Positions 1 to 10,466 of a stretch of DNA of 64,000 nt are shown one piece after another (position 1 is the first letter of the stretch; each line of letters begins with the position of its first letter). The translations under genes were made by a program, and so were the position numbers. The notes beneath the pieces are model-generated. The model worked only from the letters and a program-made list of their open reading frames with translations. It had not been told where the DNA came from and did not search any database. Source of the DNA: Pseudomonas fortuita (GTDB lineage Bacteria; Pseudomonadota; Gammaproteobacteria; Pseudomonadales; Pseudomonadaceae); the NCBI RefSeq assembly GCF_026898135.2, contig NZ_CP114035.2, positions 3,513,501-3,577,500 on the forward strand, read 5' to 3'.

Positions 1-158
1 ATGCCCATGGCCAGCCCGCCGCCGCCCATCCAAAGGTAGGCAGCCCGGCCCTTGGCGGTGGCGATGCGGCCAGTCAGGTCAAGGGCGGTATAGGACGCCA
101 GAATCGCCACGCACAGCGAAATCAACACCAGTGAAGAGGAGTAGCTACCGGTCAGCAT
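1..158 (-). CDS. MHYT-domain signalling protein, N-terminal part only
   Basis: The reverse strand from the ATG at 158 reads MLTGSYSSSLVLISLCVAIL and continues open to the window edge (52 residues seen). The hydrophobic first helix, followed by SYTALDLTGRIA and a WMGGGGLAMG segment, is the typical beginning of the MHYT integral-membrane sensor domain, whose repeated M-H-Y-T helices are proposed to bind copper. In Pseudomonas such domains usually precede GGDEF/EAL or histidine-kinase modules, but that part lies outside the window. No strong Shine-Dalgarno is visible before the ATG. The product is probably an inner-membrane sensor; the output domain is unknown here. Confidence 0.8.
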   Translation of the reverse strand, partial: MLTGSYSSSLVLISLCVAILASYTALDLTGRIATAKGRAAYLWMGGGGLAMG

Positions 159-268
159 TGGGAATTCCAGCGACGGGACAGGGGGCCCGGCAAAAGCTGA
201 CGATTGTACTCAAGCTTAAGCGAAACGCACGGGGTTTTTGCGAATGGGAATGGATCCAATAAGGCCCA

Positions 269-352
269 TGGCCATTGCGGGAGCGGGCTTGTCCCGCGAA
301 GGGGTTTACGCGGTGCATGGCACCGGCTGTGCCGGTGTTCGCGGGGCAAGCC
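269..352. repeat. REP pair (BIME)
   Basis: An inverted pair of REP palindromes: GCGGGAGCGGGCTTGTCCCGCG on the left and CGCGGGGCAAGCCCGCT on the right, separated by a small inner hairpin (CACCGGC/GCCGGTG). It fills most of the 302-bp gap between the MHYT gene and opmB. I see no gene in this gap. Confidence 0.8.
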
Positions 353-460
353 CGCTACCACAGAGGTTGCAAAACCAGGTGCGCACACAGAGATCGCCGG
401 GGCCGCCTTGCGGCCCGATCCCGACACAAGGCCGCTCCTCCAAGGGCCTGTACGTGCCGG

Positions 461-1951
461 TCAGTCCTGCTCGGCGAACGCCTGCTCGGCATCCCAGCCG
501 CCACCCAATGCGGCCACTAATTGCACACTGGCCACCAGGCGCCCTTGCAGCAGGTTCAACACGCTGCGCTCGTTGCTCAGTGCCGTGGTCTGCACGTTGA
601 CTACGTCCAGGTAGCCGATCAACCCGGCGCGGTACTGGTTCTCGGTCAGGCGCAGCGACTCGCGTGCGGCATCCAGCGCCTCTTGACGCACCCCCGCTTC
701 ATCGCCGTACACCTTCAACTGCACCAGCAGGTTTTCCACTTCCTTGAAGCCGTCCAGCACCGTCTGACGATACTGGGCCACGGTCTGGTCATACACCGCC
801 ACCGTGCGGTCCACCTCGGCGCTGCGCTTGCCGGCGTCGAACAGGGTCAGCGCCAGCTGCGGGCCTACCGACCAGTACCGGTTGGGCAACTCGATCCAGT
901 TGCTGAAACTGCTGCTGGAATAGCCACCACTCATGCTCAGGCTGAGGTCCGGGAAGTACGCCGCCCGCGAGACCCCGATATTGGCGTTGGCCGCCATTAC
1001 GTTGCGTTCGGCAGCAGCGATGTCCGGGCGACGCTCCAGCAGTTGCGACGGCAGCGAAACCGGAATTTGCGGCAATGCCGGAATGGCCTTGCTGTCGGCC
1101 AGAGCGAAGTCGGCCGGGGTCTTGCCCAGCAGCACAGCGATGGCGTTCTCGAACTGCGCACGCTGCCAGATCAGGTCGATCAGGTCAGCCTGGGTGCTTT
1201 TGAGCTGGGTGCGGGCCTGGGCCACGGCATCCGGCCCGGAGACACCAGCCCGGTACTGGTTTTCGGTCATTCGAAGCGAGCGCTCATAGGCTGCCACGGT
1301 GGCTTCCAGCAAGCGTTTCTGCTCATCGATAACCCGCAATTGCAGGTAGTTCTGCACCAGCTCTGATTGCTGGCTCAAGCGGATCGAGGCGAGGTCGGCA
1401 AAGCTGGCTTCGGCACTGGCCTCGTTGGCATTCATGGTTTCGCGCAGCTTGCCCCACAGGTCGATTTCCCAGCTGACACCGAGCTGGGCGTTGTAGGTAT
1501 TGCGAATACCACTGCTGTTGTTGGAAAGGCTGGAACTGGAGCTGCCGGTACCTTGGGCGGAGCGGTTTTTGCTTGCGCTCAGGTCCAGGCTTGGGAACAA
1601 CGCTGCACGGCTGCTGCGCACCAGCGCCTGGGCCTGGCGGTATTGCGCTTCCGATTGCGCCACGGTCTGGTTGCTGCGGTTAAGCTCTTCAACCAGCGCA
1701 TTGAGCCCTGCATCGCCGTAGATTTCCCACCAGGCGCCGCGGGCGATGGCATCGGACGGCGTGGCCTGGGTCCAGCCTTCGGCGTGTTTGAACTGCGCCG
1801 CCGTGCTGTTCAGCTCGGGGCGGTGGTAGTCCGGGCTCAAGGTACAGGCACTGAGCAAGGCCACGCACAGCCCGGCGCCTAGCAGGCGCGAGCCTCGCCC
1901 TTTGGTCAACGCTTGCAGCGCACGGTGAAGTGGGGTCTGGGCGAAAGTCAT
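461..1951 (-). CDS. opmB: RND efflux outer-membrane lipoprotein (OpmB/NodT family)
   Basis: This 496-residue protein is the outer-membrane channel of the tripartite efflux pump encoded upstream. It begins [13 protein letters not shown], has a hydrophobic segment and a lipobox LLSAC with the lipidated cysteine at about residue 36. Two repeated OEP halves follow, each with long helical stretches (for example LTENQYRAGVSGPDAV and LTENQYRAGLIGYLDVVNVQ), which is the internal repeat of TolC/OprM proteins. The start at 1951 was chosen because its ATG overlaps the muxC stop codon as ATGA; an upstream extension would lie inside muxC. It is the last gene of the muxABC-opmB operon. Family assignment is firm; the exact name rests on gene order. 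Confidence 0.93.
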   Translation of the reverse strand: MTFAQTPLHRALQALTKGRGSRLLGAGLCVALLSACTLSPDYHRPELNSTAAQFKHAEGWTQATPSDAIARGAWWEIYGDAGLNALVEELNRSNQTVAQSEAQYRQAQALVRSSRAALFPSLDLSASKNRSAQGTGSSSSSLSNNSSGIRNTYNAQLGVSWEIDLWGKLRETMNANEASAEASFADLASIRLSQQSELVQNYLQLRVIDEQKRLLEATVAAYERSLRMTENQYRAGVSGPDAVAQARTQLKSTQADLIDLIWQRAQFENAIAVLLGKTPADFALADSKAIPALPQIPVSLPSQLLERRPDIAAAERNVMAANANIGVSRAAYFPDLSLSMSGGYSSSSFSNWIELPNRYWSVGPQLALTLFDAGKRSAEVDRTVAVYDQTVAQYRQTVLDGFKEVENLLVQLKVYGDEAGVRQEALDAARESLRLTENQYRAGLIGYLDVVNVQTTALSNERSVLNLLQGRLVASVQLVAALGGGWDAEQAFAEQD

Positions 1952-4900
1952 AGCGGGGTTTCCAGGGCGACGTCGGTGCGCACGCCGCGCCAACGGTTGA
2001 AACGGTGGCGCAGGCGGTCCAGGTACAAGTAGACCACCGGCGTCGTATAAAGGGTGAGGACCTGGCTGAAGACCAGGCCACCGATAATGGTCAGGCCCAG
2101 CGGCTGGCGCATTTCCGCGCCTTCCGCATGGCTCAGCAGCAGCGGCAAGGCGCCAAGGATGGCTGCAAGGGTGGTCATCAGAATCGGTCGCAGGCGCAGC
2201 AGGCAGGCCCGACGGATCGACTCTTCCGGCGACAGACCTTGGTGACGCTCCAGCTGCAAGGCCAGGTCGATCATCAAGATGGCGTTCTTCTTCACCACAC
2301 CGATCAGCAGGAACAGCCCCAGCAGCGAGATCAGGCTGAATTCGCCACCGGTGACATACAGCGTCAGCAAGGCACCGACCCCTGCCGAAGGCAGTGTCGA
2401 CAGAATGGTCAGCGGGTGGATGTAGCTTTCATAAAGAATGCCCAGCACCAGGTACACCAGCAGCAGTGCGCCAAGGATCATGAAGGGCTGGCCCTGCTGG
2501 GTCTTGGCAAAGGCATCGGCCGTACCACCAAGCTTGGCGATCACCTCTTCGGGCAGGCCGAGCTTGGCCACTGCACGCTCCACCGCCGCCATGGCCTGGT
2601 CGGGGCTGTAGCCCTCGGCGACGTCGAAGGCGATGTCTTCCGAGGCGAACTGGCCTTCGTGGCTGACCCGGTCATTGGCCAGGCTGTTCTCGTAACGGGC
2701 GATGGTCGACAGCGGCACGCGGGCGCCGTCCGCAGTAATCACCTGCACTTGCTCAAGGGTGCTCGGGTCCCAGGCGTATTTCGGGTTGATTTCCAGCACC
2801 ACCTGGTACTGGTTGAGGCTGTCGTAGATGGTGGAAATCTGCCGCTGGCTGTAGGCGTTGTTCAGTACCGTGGTCACCATGTCCATGTCGATGCCCAGGC
2901 GCTTGGCCTGGTCACGGTCGACCACCAGCGTCACCTGCTGGGTACCGGAGCCGTCACGCGCGTCGATGGCGGTCAGCTCCGGCAGTGCACGCAGCGCCGC
3001 AACCACCTTGGGGAACCACTGGCGCAAAGCCGCCAGGTCGCCGCTTTGCAGGGTATACAGGTACTGTGACGAGGTCTGGTCACGCCCGCCGCCACCCAGC
3101 TGCAGGTCCTGGTCGGCCATCAGGAACAGCCGACCACCGGGCACTTTGGGCATTTCCTTGCGCAGCCGCTCGATCACCTTCTGCGCATCGATCTTGCGCT
3201 CGCTGATCGGCTTGAGGCGCACCAACACCATGGCATTGTTGGTACCGCTGTTGCCACCGATGAAACCGGCCACACTCTGCACTGCCGGGTCAGCCAGCAA
3301 GGCGCGGCGGTAGATTTCCATCTTCGGCTGCATCACGGTGAACGACAGGCCGTCGTCACCGCGGATAAAGCCCATCAGCTGGCCGGTGTCCTGCTGTGGC
3401 ATCAGGGTCTTGGGTATTACCACGTACAGGGCGATGTTGATACCAATGGTCGCCAGCAGGCTGAGCAGGGTCAGGCGCTTGTGGCGCAAGACCCAACCCA
3501 GGCTCCGGTCGTAGGCGTTGACCATGCGCTGGTGGACGTTGTCGCTCCAGCGCTGCAGGCGGGTCTGCTCGGCCTGGTGTGGTTTGAGCCAGCGGGCGCA
3601 CAGCATTGGCGTGAGGGTCAGCGATACCACCAGCGACACGATGATCGCCGCCGCCAGTGTGATCGAGAACTCCTGGAACAGGTTGCGCACGATGCCGCCC
3701 ATGAACAGGATGGAGACGAACACCGCCACCAGCGACACGTTCATCGACAGCAAGGTGAAGCCCACTTCCTTGGCCCCCAGGAAGGCCGCCTTCATCGGCG
3801 GCTGGCCGTCCTCGATGTGCCGCGAGATGTTCTCCAGCACCACGATGGCGTCGTCCACCACCAGGCCAGTGGCGAGGATCAACGCCATCAGCGACAGGTT
3901 GTTGAGCGAGAACCCGCACAGGTACATGACCGCGAAAGTGCCCACCAGCGATACGGGCACTGCCAGGCTGGGTATCAGTGAGGCGCGCAAGCTGCCGAGG
4001 AACAGGTACACCACCAGGATCACCAGCACCACAGCGATCAGCAGGGTGTGTTCGGCTTCCTTCAGGGTGGCCTTGATCACCGGCGAGCGGTCCATCGCCA
4101 CGTTCAGTTGCACACTGGCCGGCAGCAACGACTGCAGGGCGGGCAACTGCGCCTTGATCTGGTCGACCGTCTCGATGATGTTGGCACCGCTCTGGCGGTT
4201 GACCACCAGCAACACCGCACTCTGGTCATTGAAGAAACCGCTGTTGTAGCGGTTCTCCACGCCATCGGTAATGCTCGCCACGTCGGACAGGCGCAGGATG
4301 GTGCCGTTCTGCTGGCGGATCACCACCGGCTCGTAATCTTTGGCGCTTTCCAGCTGGTCGTTGGCCCTCACCTGCCAGTTGCGCTCGGCATCCTCGACAA
4401 AGCCCATGGGCCGACGCTGGTTGGCGTTGGCCACGGCCGTGCGCACATCGTCCAGTGACACACCGTACTGGTTGAGCAATTGCGGCTCGACGGCAATGCG
4501 CACCGCCGGCAGCGAACTGCCGCCGATCTGCACCTCCCCTACCCCCGATACCTGGGCCAGGCTCTGCGACAGGATGGTGTCGGCCAGGTCGTACAGCTGG
4601 CCTTTCTGCAGCACGTCCGACGTCAGCGACAGCACCATGATCGGTGCTTGCGACGGGTTGATCTTCTTGTAGGTGGGCATGCTGCGCATGCCGCTGGGCA
4701 ACAGGTTGCGGGTGGCGTTGATCGCTGCCTGCACCTCGCGCGCCGCGCCGTCGATGTCGCGGCCCATCTCGAAACCGATGATGACCCGCGTGGAGCCCTG
4801 GTTGGAGCTGCTGGTCAAGGTGGTCACGCCGGCGATGCTGCCCAGCTTGCGCTCCAGTGGCGTGGCCACGGTGGAGGCCATGACCTCCGGGCTGGCCCCG

Positions 4901-5055
4901 GACAAATTGGCCGACACCACGATTACCGGGAAGTCCATCTGCGGCAGCGGTGACACAGGCAACAGGCCGAAGCTGACCCCGCCCAGCAGCATGATCGCCA
5001 GGCTCAGCAGCATGGTCGCTACCGGGCGACGGATGAAAGGACCGGACAGGTTCAT
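1948..5055 (-). CDS. muxC: RND multidrug efflux inner-membrane pump MuxC
   Basis: This 1035-residue RND (HAE1) transporter is the second of two tandem pump subunits. It starts [20 protein letters not shown] with the usual short cytoplasmic amphipathic start and first membrane helix. It carries the TM4 proton-relay motif [20 protein letters not shown] with two adjacent aspartates, and the internal duplication of six plus six membrane helices with two large periplasmic loops. Its ATG overlaps the muxB stop by four bases and its stop overlaps the opmB start. The presence of two different RND subunits in one operon is characteristic of MdtABC/MuxABC systems, in which the subunits form a heterotrimer. 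Substrates (novobiocin, aminocoumarins and bile-salt-like compounds in relatives) cannot be read from the sequence. Confidence 0.93.
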   Translation of the reverse strand: MNLSGPFIRRPVATMLLSLAIMLLGGVSFGLLPVSPLPQMDFPVIVVSANLSGASPEVMASTVATPLERKLGSIAGVTTLTSSSNQGSTRVIIGFEMGRDIDGAAREVQAAINATRNLLPSGMRSMPTYKKINPSQAPIMVLSLTSDVLQKGQLYDLADTILSQSLAQVSGVGEVQIGGSSLPAVRIAVEPQLLNQYGVSLDDVRTAVANANQRRPMGFVEDAERNWQVRANDQLESAKDYEPVVIRQQNGTILRLSDVASITDGVENRYNSGFFNDQSAVLLVVNRQSGANIIETVDQIKAQLPALQSLLPASVQLNVAMDRSPVIKATLKEAEHTLLIAVVLVILVVYLFLGSLRASLIPSLAVPVSLVGTFAVMYLCGFSLNNLSLMALILATGLVVDDAIVVLENISRHIEDGQPPMKAAFLGAKEVGFTLLSMNVSLVAVFVSILFMGGIVRNLFQEFSITLAAAIIVSLVVSLTLTPMLCARWLKPHQAEQTRLQRWSDNVHQRMVNAYDRSLGWVLRHKRLTLLSLLATIGINIALYVVIPKTLMPQQDTGQLMGFIRGDDGLSFTVMQPKMEIYRRALLADPAVQSVAGFIGGNSGTNNAMVLVRLKPISERKIDAQKVIERLRKEMPKVPGGRLFLMADQDLQLGGGGRDQTSSQYLYTLQSGDLAALRQWFPKVVAALRALPELTAIDARDGSGTQQVTLVVDRDQAKRLGIDMDMVTTVLNNAYSQRQISTIYDSLNQYQVVLEINPKYAWDPSTLEQVQVITADGARVPLSTIARYENSLANDRVSHEGQFASEDIAFDVAEGYSPDQAMAAVERAVAKLGLPEEVIAKLGGTADAFAKTQQGQPFMILGALLLVYLVLGILYESYIHPLTILSTLPSAGVGALLTLYVTGGEFSLISLLGLFLLIGVVKKNAILMIDLALQLERHQGLSPEESIRRACLLRLRPILMTTLAAILGALPLLLSHAEGAEMRQPLGLTIIGGLVFSQVLTLYTTPVVYLYLDRLRHRFNRWRGVRTDVALETPL

Positions 5056-8000
5056 GCCTCGGCCTGCTTCACGTCTGTGCCCGGGCGCCAGCGGCGGGCC
5101 AGGCGGTCGAAATACAGGTAGATGACCGGGGTGGTGAACAGCGTCAGCACCTGGCTGACCAGCAACCCGCCGACCATGACCAGGCCCAGCGGCTGGCGCA
5201 GCTCGGCGCCGGAACCAGTGGCGAGCATCAGCGGCACCGCACCGAACAGCGCGGCCAGGGTGGTCATCAGGATCGGCCGGAAGCGCAGCAGCGCCGCCTG
5301 GTAAATCGCATCGCGCGGGCTCATGCCCTGGTGGCGCTCGGCCTCAAGGGCAAAGTCGATCATCATGATCGCGTTCTTCTTGACAATGCCGATGAGCAGA
5401 ATGATGCCGATGATGGCGATCATGCCCAGGTCGTTGCCGCTGATGAGCAAGGCCAGCAAGGCCCCCACCGCCGCCGACGGCAGGGTCGAGAGGATGGTCA
5501 CCGGGTGGATGTAGCTTTCGTACAGCACGCCCAGCACGATGTACATGGTCACCACCGCCGCCAGAATCAGCAGCAAGGTGCTCGACAGCGACGCCTGGAA
5601 GGCCTCCGCAGCCCCCTGGAAGCGGGTTTGCACCCCCAGCGGCATGCCGATGTCCTTCTGCACCTGCTCGATCACCTGCACGGCTTCACCTAGCGAGGCG
5701 CCATGGGCCAGGTTGAACGACAGGGTCACTGCAGGGAACTGGCCAATGTGGGAAATGGCCAGCTGGGCCTGACGCTGCTCGATGCGCGCCAGCGCCGACA
5801 GCCGCACCTGGCCGCCATCGGTAGCCTTGACGTGGATCGACTCCAGCGCCTGCGGGCCGATCACTGAAGCGTCCTTCGACTGCAGCACCACGCGGTACTG
5901 GCTGGCTTGGGTGTAGATGGTAGAAATCTGCCGCTGGCCGAAGGCGTCGTACAGGGCATTGGTGATCTGCGACACGCTGATGCCCAAGCGGCTGGCCATA
6001 TCGCGGTCAATCACCAGGTACACCTGCAGGCCCTTGTCCTGGAGGTCACTGGCGACGTCGGCCAGCTCCGCGCGTTGCTGCAGCGCCTGCACCAGCTTGC
6101 CGCTCCATTGCGCCAGCAGGTCGGCGTCCGGCGATGACAGGCTGAACTGGTACTGGGTTCGGCTGACCCGGTCCTCGATGCTCAGGTCCTGCACCGGCTG
6201 CATGAACAGGCGGATGCCCACCAGCCGGTCAAGTTGCGGCTGCAGGCGGCTGATCACTTCGCTGGCGGTGGCGTCGCGCTCGCCGTGAGGCTTGAGGTTG
6301 ATCAGCAGGCGGCCGCTGTTGAGGGTGGCGTTGTCGCCATCGACGCCGATGTAGGACGACAGGCTTTGCACGGCAGGGTCCTGCAGGATCACCTTGCTCA
6401 GGGCCTGCTGACGCTCGCTCATGGCGGCGAACGAGGTAGACTGCGGTGCTTCGGAGATACCCTGGATCACGCCGGTGTCCTGCACCGGGAAGAAGCCCTT
6501 CGGCACTACCATGTACAGGAACACGGTCAGCACCAGGCTGGCCACCGCCACCAACAAGGTCAGCGGCTGGTGCTTGAGTACCCACTGCAGGGCGTTGCCG
6601 TAGTGTTTGATCAGCCAGTCGATCCAGGCGCCGCTGGCGCGGTAGAAGCGGCCTTGTTCCTCTTCCTTGGGCTCACGCTTGAGCAAGCGCGCGCACATCA
6701 TGGGCGTCAGGGTCAGCGACACCACCAGGGAAATCAGGATGGCCACTGCCAGGGTGATGGCGAACTCGCGGAACAGGCGGCCGACCACGTCAGCCATGAA
6801 CAGCAGCGGGATCAGTACCGCAATCAGTGAGAAGGTGAGCGAGATCAGGGTAAAGCCGATCTGCCGGGCGCCCTTGAGCGCCGCCTGCATGGGCGTCTCG
6901 CCCTCCTCGATGTGCCGGGAGATGTTCTCCAGCATGACAATGGCATCGTCGACCACAAAGCCGGTGGCAATGGTCAGGGCCATCAGCGTCAGGTTGTTCA
7001 CCGAGAAACCGGCCAGGTACATCACGCCGAAGGTGCCGATCAGTGACAGTGGCACGGCAATCGACGGAATAAGGGTAGCGCTGAAACGGCGCAGGAAGAC
7101 GAAGGTAACCATTACCACCAGGACAATGGCAATCAGCAGTTCATGCTGTACGTCCTTGACCGCGGCGCGGATGGTCTGGGTGCGGTCAGTCAGCACCGAC
7201 ACATCGAGGCCGGCCGGCAGGTTGTCGGTGATCGACGGCAACAGTTCCTTGATACGGTCGACCACTTCAATGACGTTGGCGCCAGGCTGGCGCTGGATGT
7301 TCAGCAGCACCGCATGGTTTTCGTTGGCCCAGGCGGCCAGCCGCTCGTTTTCGGCGCCATCGACAATTTCCGCCACATCCTTCAGACGCAGTGGGGCACC
7401 GTTGTTGTAAGCCAGGATCAGGTTGGCGTATTCCTCGGGGGAACGCAGCTGGTCATTGGCATCGAGCATCGACACCCGGGTGGGGCCATCGAAATTGCCC
7501 TTGGGCTGGTTCACGTTCGAGGCGCCGATCAGCGTGCGCACGTCATCCAGGTTCAGGCCGTTGGCCGCCAGGGCGTCCACGTTGACCTTGATGCGTACCG
7601 CCTGACGCTGGCCGCCGGCAATGCTGACCATGCCTACGCCGCTGATCTGTGCAAGCTTTTGTGCCACGCGCGTATCGACCAGGTCATTGAGCTTGGGCAG
7701 CGGCATGGTCTTGGACGAAATGGCCAAGGTCAGCACCGGGGTGTCAGCCGGGTTGACCTTGTTGTACACCGGCGGCGCAGGCAGGTCGCTGGGCAGCAGA
7801 TTACTGGCAGCGTTGATCGCAGCCTGCACCTGCTGCTCGGCAACGTCCATGTTCATGTCGAGGTTGAAGCGCAGGGTAAGCACCGATGCACCACCGGAAC
7901 TGGTCGAAGCCATTTGCTCCAGGCCAGGCATCTGGCCGAACTGGCGCTCCAGGGGTGCGGTGACGGCGCTGGTCATGACCTGCGGACTGGCGCCGGGGTA

Positions 8001-8150
8001 CAGGGTCATGACGCGGATGGTCGGGTAATCCACCTGCGGCAAAGCGGAGACCGGCAGCAGCTTGTAGGCGATCAGGCCGGCCAGGACAATGGCCAGCATG
8101 CTCAGCGTGGTGGCGACCGGCCGCAGGATGAACAGACGCGAGAGGTTCAT
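5052..8150 (-). CDS. muxB: RND multidrug efflux inner-membrane pump MuxB
   Basis: This 1032-residue RND pump is the first of the two paralogous inner-membrane subunits. It begins [20 protein letters not shown], almost the same as MuxC, and contains the TM4 motif [20 protein letters not shown] with the acidic pair needed for proton translocation. The C-terminal helices carry the usual [19 protein letters not shown] segment. The two pumps are clearly diverged, so this is not a recent duplication. It is coupled to muxA upstream and muxC downstream by ATGA overlaps at both ends, indicating one polycistronic message with matched synthesis of the subunits. Confidence 0.93.
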   Translation of the reverse strand: MNLSRLFILRPVATTLSMLAIVLAGLIAYKLLPVSALPQVDYPTIRVMTLYPGASPQVMTSAVTAPLERQFGQMPGLEQMASTSSGGASVLTLRFNLDMNMDVAEQQVQAAINAASNLLPSDLPAPPVYNKVNPADTPVLTLAISSKTMPLPKLNDLVDTRVAQKLAQISGVGMVSIAGGQRQAVRIKVNVDALAANGLNLDDVRTLIGASNVNQPKGNFDGPTRVSMLDANDQLRSPEEYANLILAYNNGAPLRLKDVAEIVDGAENERLAAWANENHAVLLNIQRQPGANVIEVVDRIKELLPSITDNLPAGLDVSVLTDRTQTIRAAVKDVQHELLIAIVLVVMVTFVFLRRFSATLIPSIAVPLSLIGTFGVMYLAGFSVNNLTLMALTIATGFVVDDAIVMLENISRHIEEGETPMQAALKGARQIGFTLISLTFSLIAVLIPLLFMADVVGRLFREFAITLAVAILISLVVSLTLTPMMCARLLKREPKEEEQGRFYRASGAWIDWLIKHYGNALQWVLKHQPLTLLVAVASLVLTVFLYMVVPKGFFPVQDTGVIQGISEAPQSTSFAAMSERQQALSKVILQDPAVQSLSSYIGVDGDNATLNSGRLLINLKPHGERDATASEVISRLQPQLDRLVGIRLFMQPVQDLSIEDRVSRTQYQFSLSSPDADLLAQWSGKLVQALQQRAELADVASDLQDKGLQVYLVIDRDMASRLGISVSQITNALYDAFGQRQISTIYTQASQYRVVLQSKDASVIGPQALESIHVKATDGGQVRLSALARIEQRQAQLAISHIGQFPAVTLSFNLAHGASLGEAVQVIEQVQKDIGMPLGVQTRFQGAAEAFQASLSSTLLLILAAVVTMYIVLGVLYESYIHPVTILSTLPSAAVGALLALLISGNDLGMIAIIGIILLIGIVKKNAIMMIDFALEAERHQGMSPRDAIYQAALLRFRPILMTTLAALFGAVPLMLATGSGAELRQPLGLVMVGGLLVSQVLTLFTTPVIYLYFDRLARRWRPGTDVKQAEA

Positions 8151-9457
8151 GCGCCCGCCTTGCCTGCTGCTTTGCCTGGCTGTGCTTCACCGGTGTGCGC
8201 CGCGCCCTTGGTGTCCTGCCCTTGGAGATGCTGGCCCGGGGTGGTCGGCACTTGCGAGCTGTCTTCGACCACTTCCACTTTGGTGCCTTCACGCAGGCGG
8301 TCGGTGCCTTCCAGCACCAGACGGTCGCCGGCCTTCAGGCCTTCGAGGATGACGCTGTTCTCGCCATCGCTGGCGCCGACCTTGAGCTTGCGAACATTCA
8401 CAGTGTTTTCGGCGTTGACCACATAGGCAAACGTGCCGTCATTGCCAAACTGGATGGCCGCTGCCGGGGCCAACACCACCTGCTTGAGGGTATCGGCCAG
8501 CAGGCGCACGTTGACGAACTGATTGGGGAACAGGGCCAGGTCCTTGTTCTCGAAGCGCCCCTTGAACTTGAGGGTACCGGTGGTGGTGTCGATCTGGTTG
8601 TCGATACTGCCCAGCACGCCGGTGGACTGCAACTTGCTGTCACTGCGGTCCCAGGCCTCGACCGGCAGGCTGGCGCCGCTGCGGTAGCGTTCCAGCACGG
8701 TGCTCAGCTCGGTCTCCGGCAGGGTGAAGGCGACATTGATCGGCTCGGTCTGGGTAATCACCACCAATGCAGTGGTGTCGTTGGCCGCAACCAGATTGCC
8801 CAGGTCGAGCTGGCGCAGGCCCACGCGGCCGTTGATCGGGGCACGGATCTGGGTGAAGTCGAGGTTCAGGCGAGCGTCGTTGACCTGTGCCTGGTTGGTC
8901 TTGACCAGCCCCTGGAACTGCGCCACCTGCGCTTCGGCGGTGTCGAGGGTTTGCTTGGCAATACTGTCTTCGGCGTACAGGCCTTTGTAGCGGGCTACAT
9001 CCACCTGGGCGTTTTTCAGCTGCGCCTGGTTTTGCGCCAGCGTACCTTCGGCCTGCTGCAGGGCGATGCGGTACGAGCGCGGGTCGATTTCGGCGAGCAG
9101 GTCGCCGGCCTTGACCTGCTGGCCTTCCTTGAAGTGGATCTTCACCAGTTCGCCAGCCACGCGGCTGCGCACATTCACCGTATTGGTGGCGGTGACGGTG
9201 CCCAGGGCTTTGTAATACAGGGGGAAGTCGCCTACGCGTACCGGTTCGACGCGTACCGGCACCGCTTCGCTGGAGCCGCCGAACCCTGGGCGGCCACCCA
9301 TCATGCCCATGCCCTTGCCACCGCGCCCGCCGCCGCCGGCTTCTTTATGCGCAGGCGTTGCTGCAGGCCACAGCCACCAGGCCAGTGCAGCCACCAGCAG
9401 CAGGATCAGCAGGCCGACGAGCCAGCGACGGGGGGAACGGGAATTGGACACTTGCAT
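8147..9457 (-). CDS. muxA: RND efflux periplasmic adaptor MuxA
   Basis: This 436-residue membrane-fusion protein links the RND pumps to the outer-membrane channel. It starts [20 protein letters not shown] with an N-terminal membrane anchor at about residues 11-30 and no lipobox. After an unusual Gly/Met-rich linker (about residues 37-60) come the barrel-sandwich ([20 protein letters not shown]), a helical hairpin (residues roughly 130-190), the second lipoyl half ([16 protein letters not shown]) and the membrane-proximal domain. The upstream in-frame ATG at 9529 was rejected because the residues before M25 do not look like signal or adaptor sequence. It is the first gene of the operon; its stop overlaps the muxB start. 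Confidence 0.92.
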   Translation of the reverse strand: MQVSNSRSPRRWLVGLLILLLVAALAWWLWPAATPAHKEAGGGGRGGKGMGMMGGRPGFGGSSEAVPVRVEPVRVGDFPLYYKALGTVTATNTVNVRSRVAGELVKIHFKEGQQVKAGDLLAEIDPRSYRIALQQAEGTLAQNQAQLKNAQVDVARYKGLYAEDSIAKQTLDTAEAQVAQFQGLVKTNQAQVNDARLNLDFTQIRAPINGRVGLRQLDLGNLVAANDTTALVVITQTEPINVAFTLPETELSTVLERYRSGASLPVEAWDRSDSKLQSTGVLGSIDNQIDTTTGTLKFKGRFENKDLALFPNQFVNVRLLADTLKQVVLAPAAAIQFGNDGTFAYVVNAENTVNVRKLKVGASDGENSVILEGLKAGDRLVLEGTDRLREGTKVEVVEDSSQVPTTPGQHLQGQDTKGAAHTGEAQPGKAAGKAGA

Positions 9458-9584
9458 GGGTTGAACGAACCTTGTTCGGAATGGCGGCTTGGGGAGGATG
9501 AACGATAAGCAATGGTATCGTTTTAGCAAAGGGCCTTTACCAGAGGTTTACCTTTGGCTGACGTTGCCAAGACGCTGAACTTTA

Positions 9585-9618
9585 AATGAAAACGGCCCGG
9601 AAAGCGTTCCGGGCCGTT
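9585..9618 (-). terminator. Rho-independent terminator after tpx
   Basis: A perfect 12-bp stem AACGGCCCGGAA/TTCCGGGCCGTT (9591-9602 and 9607-9618) with a 4-nt loop is followed on the minus strand by a T-rich run. It lies between the tpx stop and the muxA start, so it would separate the two minus-strand units. Confidence 0.75.
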
Positions 9619-9670
9619 ACAGGGTGTTGCTTGGAGGAGTGGCGGGCTGAAAGGTTTCGGTTGCCTGGAC

Positions 9671-9764
9671 TGGCCCTTTCGCGGGTGAACCCGCTCCCAC
9701 AGGTACCGCACAGATTTCAAAAGCTGTGCTTTACCTGTGGGAGCGGGTTCACCCGCGAAGAGGC
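9671..9764. repeat. REP pair (BIME)
   Basis: Two inverted copies of a REP palindrome, CGCGGGTGAACCCGCTCCCA and its reverse complement, flank an inner AGCTGTG-type inverted repeat. It lies between tpx and the terminator at 9585-9618. Confidence 0.8.
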
Positions 9765-9798
9765 CACCACAGGACTCAGCCGCCCTGCCCCGCAACCC

Positions 9799-10299
9799 TT
9801 ACTTCAGTACTGCCAGCGCTGCATCGTAGTTCGGCTCGTCAGCGATTTCGCCAACCAGTTCGCTGTGCAGCACGTTGTCGTTTTCATCCAGCACCACCAC
9901 GGCGCGGGCAGCCAGGCCGGCCAGCGGGCCGTCGGCAATGGCGACGCCGTAGTTCTCGAGGAACTCGCGGCCACGCAGGGTCGACAGGTTCTTAACATTT
10001 TCCAGGCCTTCGGCACCGCAGAAACGCGCCTGGGCGAACGGCAGGTCGGCGGAGATGCACAGCACCACGGTGTTGGCCACATCATTGGCCTGAGCGTTGA
10101 ACTTGCGCACGGAGGTGGCGCAGGTTGGGGTGTCGACGCTCGGGAAGATGTTCAGCACTTTGCGCTTGCCGGCGTAGTCCTTCAGCGACTTGTCAGCCAG
10201 GCCTTCACCGACCAGGGAGAATGCCGGAGCCTGGGCGCCGATTTTCGGCAGTTCGCCGTTGACTTGAACCGGGCCGCCTTTGAGAGTCACTTGAGCCAT
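9799..10299 (-). CDS. tpx: Lipid hydroperoxide / thiol peroxidase Tpx
   Basis: This 166-residue atypical 2-Cys peroxiredoxin reduces alkyl and lipid hydroperoxides with thioredoxin as electron donor. The start [20 protein letters not shown] is the usual Tpx N terminus; the longer open frame upstream is not coding. The peroxidatic cysteine is C60 in [17 protein letters not shown] and the resolving cysteine is C94 in [11 protein letters not shown], both at the expected positions. Length equals that of the family. It stands alone between two terminator hairpins, so it is probably monocistronic. Confidence 0.96.
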   Translation of the reverse strand: MAQVTLKGGPVQVNGELPKIGAQAPAFSLVGEGLADKSLKDYAGKRKVLNIFPSVDTPTCATSVRKFNAQANDVANTVVLCISADLPFAQARFCGAEGLENVKNLSTLRGREFLENYGVAIADGPLAGLAARAVVVLDENDNVLHSELVGEIADEPNYDAALAVLK

Positions 10300-10408
10300 G
10301 ACGAAATCCTTATGCTGGGTTTGAAAAGGACAGTGAGTTAAGCATGAAGGCGGCCGGGTGCCTATGGGGGCAGATGAAATTGTTCTATTGCCGGACAATT
10401 TTTGTGGA

Positions 10409-10447
10409 CAAAAAAATGCCCAGGTTGCGACAAGCGACCTGGGCATT
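10409..10447 (-). terminator. Rho-independent terminator of the HAAAP permease gene
   Basis: Long stem AATGCCCAGGT..ACCTGGGCATT followed on the minus strand by a run of at least six T. It begins about 20 nt after the permease stop codon, upstream of tpx. Confidence 0.85.
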
Positions 10448-10466
10448 CTTCATCTAAAGCAGCGAA

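Noticed and set aside
9523..9795. 90-residue minus-strand frame between tpx and muxA
   Set aside because: It runs through a terminator hairpin and a REP pair, and has no Shine-Dalgarno.
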